8,124 bases of DNA, taken from contig JALOTO010000083.1 of assembly GCA_025457845.1 (NCBI GenBank), positions 1 through 8,124 on the forward strand, in the 5' to 3' direction. A program made the position numbers and the translations under genes. The DNA is from Thermoplasmata archaeon. GTDB lineage: Archaea; Thermoplasmatota; Thermoplasmata; UBA10834. Below the pieces are notes generated by a model. That model searched no databases and had not been told where the DNA came from. It was given only the letters and a program-made list of their open reading frames with translations. Each line of letters starts with the position of its first letter. The stretch's first letter is position 1. Below are positions 6,269-8,124 of the stretch, in pieces.

Positions 6269-7393
6269 TCAGAGCCTGCCCATGAAGTCCTTCACGATGT
6301 CCAGGCCCTTGGCGATGTTCTCCCTGGAGTTCGCGTAGGAGAACCTCAGGTGCCCCTCGCCCTTGGATCCGAACGCGCCGCCGGGGGCGCAGATGACCCC
6401 TTTCTTCAGGATCTTCATGGCCAGCTCCTCGGACTGGATGTCCTGGGAGTACCTCGGGAAGGCGTAGAAGGCGCCGTGCGGCCTGGGAGTGGTGAAGGAC
6501 GGTATCTCGGAGAGCTTCTTCAGGGCAAGGTCGCGCCTGTGCCTGAACTCGTCCAGCATCGCGGCCCCGAACTCGTCCTGGATCTTCATCCCCTCGAGTA
6601 CCGCGTACTGGGTCGCGGTCGGGGGGCAGGCGAGGGTGTAGTACTGCACCTTCGCCAGCTGCTGGACTATCTCCTTGGAGGTGGCGACGTACCCGATCCT
6701 CCAGCCGGTTGCAGCGAGGGACTTGGAGAACGAGTTGACTATGATCGTGTCGTCGTGGAACTTGGCGAACGAGAGGTGCTCGCCCTCGTAGACGAACCCG
6801 TCGTACACCTCGTCGGAGAGGATGTACAGCTTGTGGTCCTTGGCTATGTCGCTCAGGGCCTTGACCGTCTCCCTGGAGAAGACGCATCCCGTCGGGTTGG
6901 ACGGGCTGTTGACTATGATGGCCTTGGTCCTGGGGGTGATGGCCTCCTTGACCCTCTCGATGTCGAGGTCGAAGCCCTTGGCCTCGTCGAGCTCGTACTC
7001 GACGGGCTTCCCGCCGGCCAGAGCGACGTCCGGCCCGTAGACTATGAACCCCGGGTTCGGCACGAGCGCCTCGTCCCCCTCCCCGAGGATGGTCTCGCAG
7101 GCGATCCTCATGCCCTCGGTGGCGCCCGCGGTGATGATGATGTTCTCACATGAGACGTCCCGTCTCTGCCTCCGCAGGCTCTCCGCGACGGCCTTCCTGA
7201 GCTCCTTGATGCCCGCGCTGGGTCCGTACTTGTTGTACCCGGCGTCGAGCGCCCTCTTGAACGCCTCCACCATCTCCTTCGGCGGCTGGAGGTCAGGCTC
7301 GCCTAGCCCGAGGTTGATGGAGCCAGGGGGTGCCGCCTCGAACAGCTTCCTTATCCCCGAGACCTTCAGCGATGCCACTCGCGGTGGGAACAT
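6269..7393 (-). CDS. Class I/II pyridoxal-phosphate aminotransferase (aspartate aminotransferase-like)
   Basis: Cytoplasmic fold-type I PLP enzyme of 374 residues that moves amino groups between amino acids and 2-oxo acids. Visible landmarks are NLGLGEPD near 27-34 and the KYGPSAGIKELR substrate-entry segment (55-66). The phosphate-side loop TAGATEG is at 88-94, with SNPTG (N166), SDEVYDGF (D194 and Y197 contact the cofactor ring), Schiff-base lysine K224 in SFSKSLAATGWRIGY, and carboxylate-binding R350 in GHLRFSYA. All key residues are present. The family (AspC-like, subgroup I-gamma) includes aspartate, aromatic and branched-chain enzymes, so exact specificity is open. ATG 7393 has a weak TTAAT-containing element about 30 bases upstream and only AAGGG close by, suggesting a very short leader. 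It precedes the flippase on the same strand, but the flippase has its own promoter. Confidence 0.92.
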   Translation of the reverse strand: MFPPRVASLKVSGIRKLFEAAPPGSINLGLGEPDLQPPKEMVEAFKRALDAGYNKYGPSAGIKELRKAVAESLRRQRRDVSCENIIITAGATEGMRIACETILGEGDEALVPNPGFIVYGPDVALAGGKPVEYELDEAKGFDLDIERVKEAITPRTKAIIVNSPSNPTGCVFSRETVKALSDIAKDHKLYILSDEVYDGFVYEGEHLSFAKFHDDTIIVNSFSKSLAATGWRIGYVATSKEIVQQLAKVQYYTLACPPTATQYAVLEGMKIQDEFGAAMLDEFRHRRDLALKKLSEIPSFTTPRPHGAFYAFPRYSQDIQSEELAMKILKKGVICAPGGAFGSKGEGHLRFSYANSRENIAKGLDIVKDFMGRL

Positions 7394-7621
7394 CTGCCCT
7401 TATGATGCCCACTTTCGTACATTAAGGGTTCGGGAGTACAGGCAGGGCCATCGAACCGTGCTAGCAGAGAACATGTGCTGGAAGGGCACGTCGCGGAGAC
7501 CAGCGAGGCCAGACGATGCGGGTGATGCGATAGGCTTCTCTAGCGGCGCGGGGATACCCCCTTCGGGCGGGGAGAGACCAGAGGGGAGAAGTGGGGCTCT
7601 CCTCCTTGCGGGGGAAGTAGG
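7394..7621. other. Non-coding divergent gap with G/C-block palindromes
   Basis: This gap between the aminotransferase and protease starts should hold both promoters. On the minus side only a weak TTAAT (7421-7425) is visible; no strong plus-strand TATA box was found. The right half has alternating blocks: GGGG (7550-7553), CCCC (7557-7560) and GGGG (7569-7572), and GGAGAG (7571-7576) can pair with CTCTCC (7597-7602). These could fold in the protease leader. A plus-strand frame of 50 codons (7473-7625) is open, but its glycine/proline/arginine-rich product looks compositional. Confidence 0.4.
7427..7457. repeat. Inverted repeat GGTTCG/CGAACC, possible operator
   Basis: Six-base arms GGTTCG (7427-7432) and CGAACC (7452-7457) are separated by 19 bases, just upstream of the weak TATA-like element of the aminotransferase gene. 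The position suits a regulator site, but arms this short can arise by chance. Confidence 0.25.
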
Positions 7622-8124
7622 GTGAGAAGAACAGCAAGCATAGGTATCGTGCTAGCCGTTGCACTTTGTGCGCTGATGGCCCAGCCGGTCGTGCCCGGGA
7701 CGGACGCGGCCGCCGAGGCCACCGATTCTGAGGTCGAGGACGGGCCCAAGGCGTGGACCGTCGCCATGTACTGGGACGCGGACAACGACCTGGACGGGCT
7801 GACGGCCACGTTCGTCGACATGTGGGTCGCGCACCTCACGAACACGGAGGATGTGGCGATGGCGGTCTACATCGACGGGCTGTACACGCCGGCCAACATC
7901 AGCACCTACACGGAGGAGGGGTGGGTCGAGAGGGAGGCGCTCGGGGAGATGAACACATCGGACCCAGCGACCCTGCAGCACTTCCTCGAGTTCGTGTTCA
8001 CAGAACCCACGATCGCGGCGGAGAACTACTGCCTGGTCGTCCAGGACCATGGGCTCGACTACCTCGGCCTGTGCGTGGACGAGAGCGAGCCGAGCAGGCC
8101 GTTCATGAGCGTGGACGGGTTCGC
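7622..8124 (+). CDS. Secreted clostripain-family (C11) cysteine protease, N-terminal part, cut by window edge
   Basis: The first 167 residues of an exported peptidase; the gene continues past the right edge. From GTG 7622 the product starts with a basic MRRT, a hydrophobic core (about residues 7-20) and a small-residue region up to about 31, a Sec-type signal peptide without a lipobox. The mature part opens with WTVAMYWDADNDLDG (45-59), the first strand and acidic turn of C11 proteases, and reaches VVQDHG (139-144), whose H143 fits the catalytic histidine. The catalytic cysteine would be expected about 45 residues later, outside the window. GTG is chosen because GGGGGAAG ends four bases before it and the signal peptide begins there; no internal start gives a complete signal. 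C11 enzymes usually cleave after arginine or lysine and can self-activate. Its likely role is digestion of external protein. Confidence 0.82.
   Translation, partial: MRRTASIGIVLAVALCALMAQPVVPGTDAAAEATDSEVEDGPKAWTVAMYWDADNDLDGLTATFVDMWVAHLTNTEDVAMAVYIDGLYTPANISTYTEEGWVEREALGEMNTSDPATLQHFLEFVFTEPTIAAENYCLVVQDHGLDYLGLCVDESEPSRPFMSVDGF

Noticed and set aside
7473..7625. Small 50-codon plus-strand ORF before the protease
   Set aside because: No clear ribosome site, low-complexity Gly/Pro/Arg-rich product, and the frame is open far upstream into the antisense of the aminotransferase. Kept only as a weak leader-peptide idea.
7457..7656. Nine-base direct repeat CGTGCTAGC at 7457-7465 and 7648-7656
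   Set aside because: Only two copies, the second within the signal-peptide codons, and no flanking similarity; too short to call an attachment site or mobile-element mark.
7461..7664. Minus-strand 67-codon frame in the divergent gap
   Set aside because: It overlaps the protease start and signal-peptide codons and has no domain-like pattern.

Overview
The window reads as GC-rich archaeal chromosome, most likely a heterotrophic euryarchaeon of the Thermoplasmatota type; this lineage call is inference. The evidence is archaeal TATA-like boxes about 25 bases before expected transcript starts, short or absent leaders, a GGTGA-type ribosome site, a dolichyl-phosphate-mannose synthase with the DADLSHP motif and a GtrA tail, and a secreted clostripain-type protease. 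Extracellular clostripains are known from sediment Thermoplasmata that feed on protein. No tRNA, rRNA, CRISPR array, insertion sequence or integrase was seen.

Layout. A leftward cluster at 40-2723 encodes, in transcription order, a GT4 glycosyltransferase, a small VTT/DedA-like membrane protein and a DPM-synthase/GtrA fusion. It looks like one operon from a promoter near 2769-2776. A divergent promoter (2818-2832) drives a single-EamA-domain transporter at 2871-3302. That gene converges on imidazolonepropionase (hutI, 3299-4570, minus), and the two stop codons share the four bases CTAG. Next come a MOP-type lipid-linked oligosaccharide flippase (4626-6218, minus) and a class I/II aminotransferase (6269-7393, minus). 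A 228-base non-coding gap with palindromic G/C blocks follows. Then a clostripain-family protease with a signal peptide starts at GTG 7622 (plus) and runs off the right edge.

Two themes are visible. The first is lipid-carrier glycan assembly: two cytoplasmic-face glycosyltransferases, a polytopic flippase, and a VTT protein whose bacterial relatives include carriers that return polyprenyl phosphate to the cytoplasm. The second is protein and amino-acid use: a secreted protease, an aminotransferase and a histidine-degradation enzyme, though these are not in one operon.

The most unusual spot is 1131-1280. The VTT gene is split by a one-base frameshift, and the following synthase has no ATG, GTG or TTG between the preceding in-frame stop and its catalytic DxD motif. 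A well-spaced GGTGA precedes an ACG codon exactly where the family's usual N-terminus begins. Both could be sequence errors in one poor patch, or real non-standard decoding.
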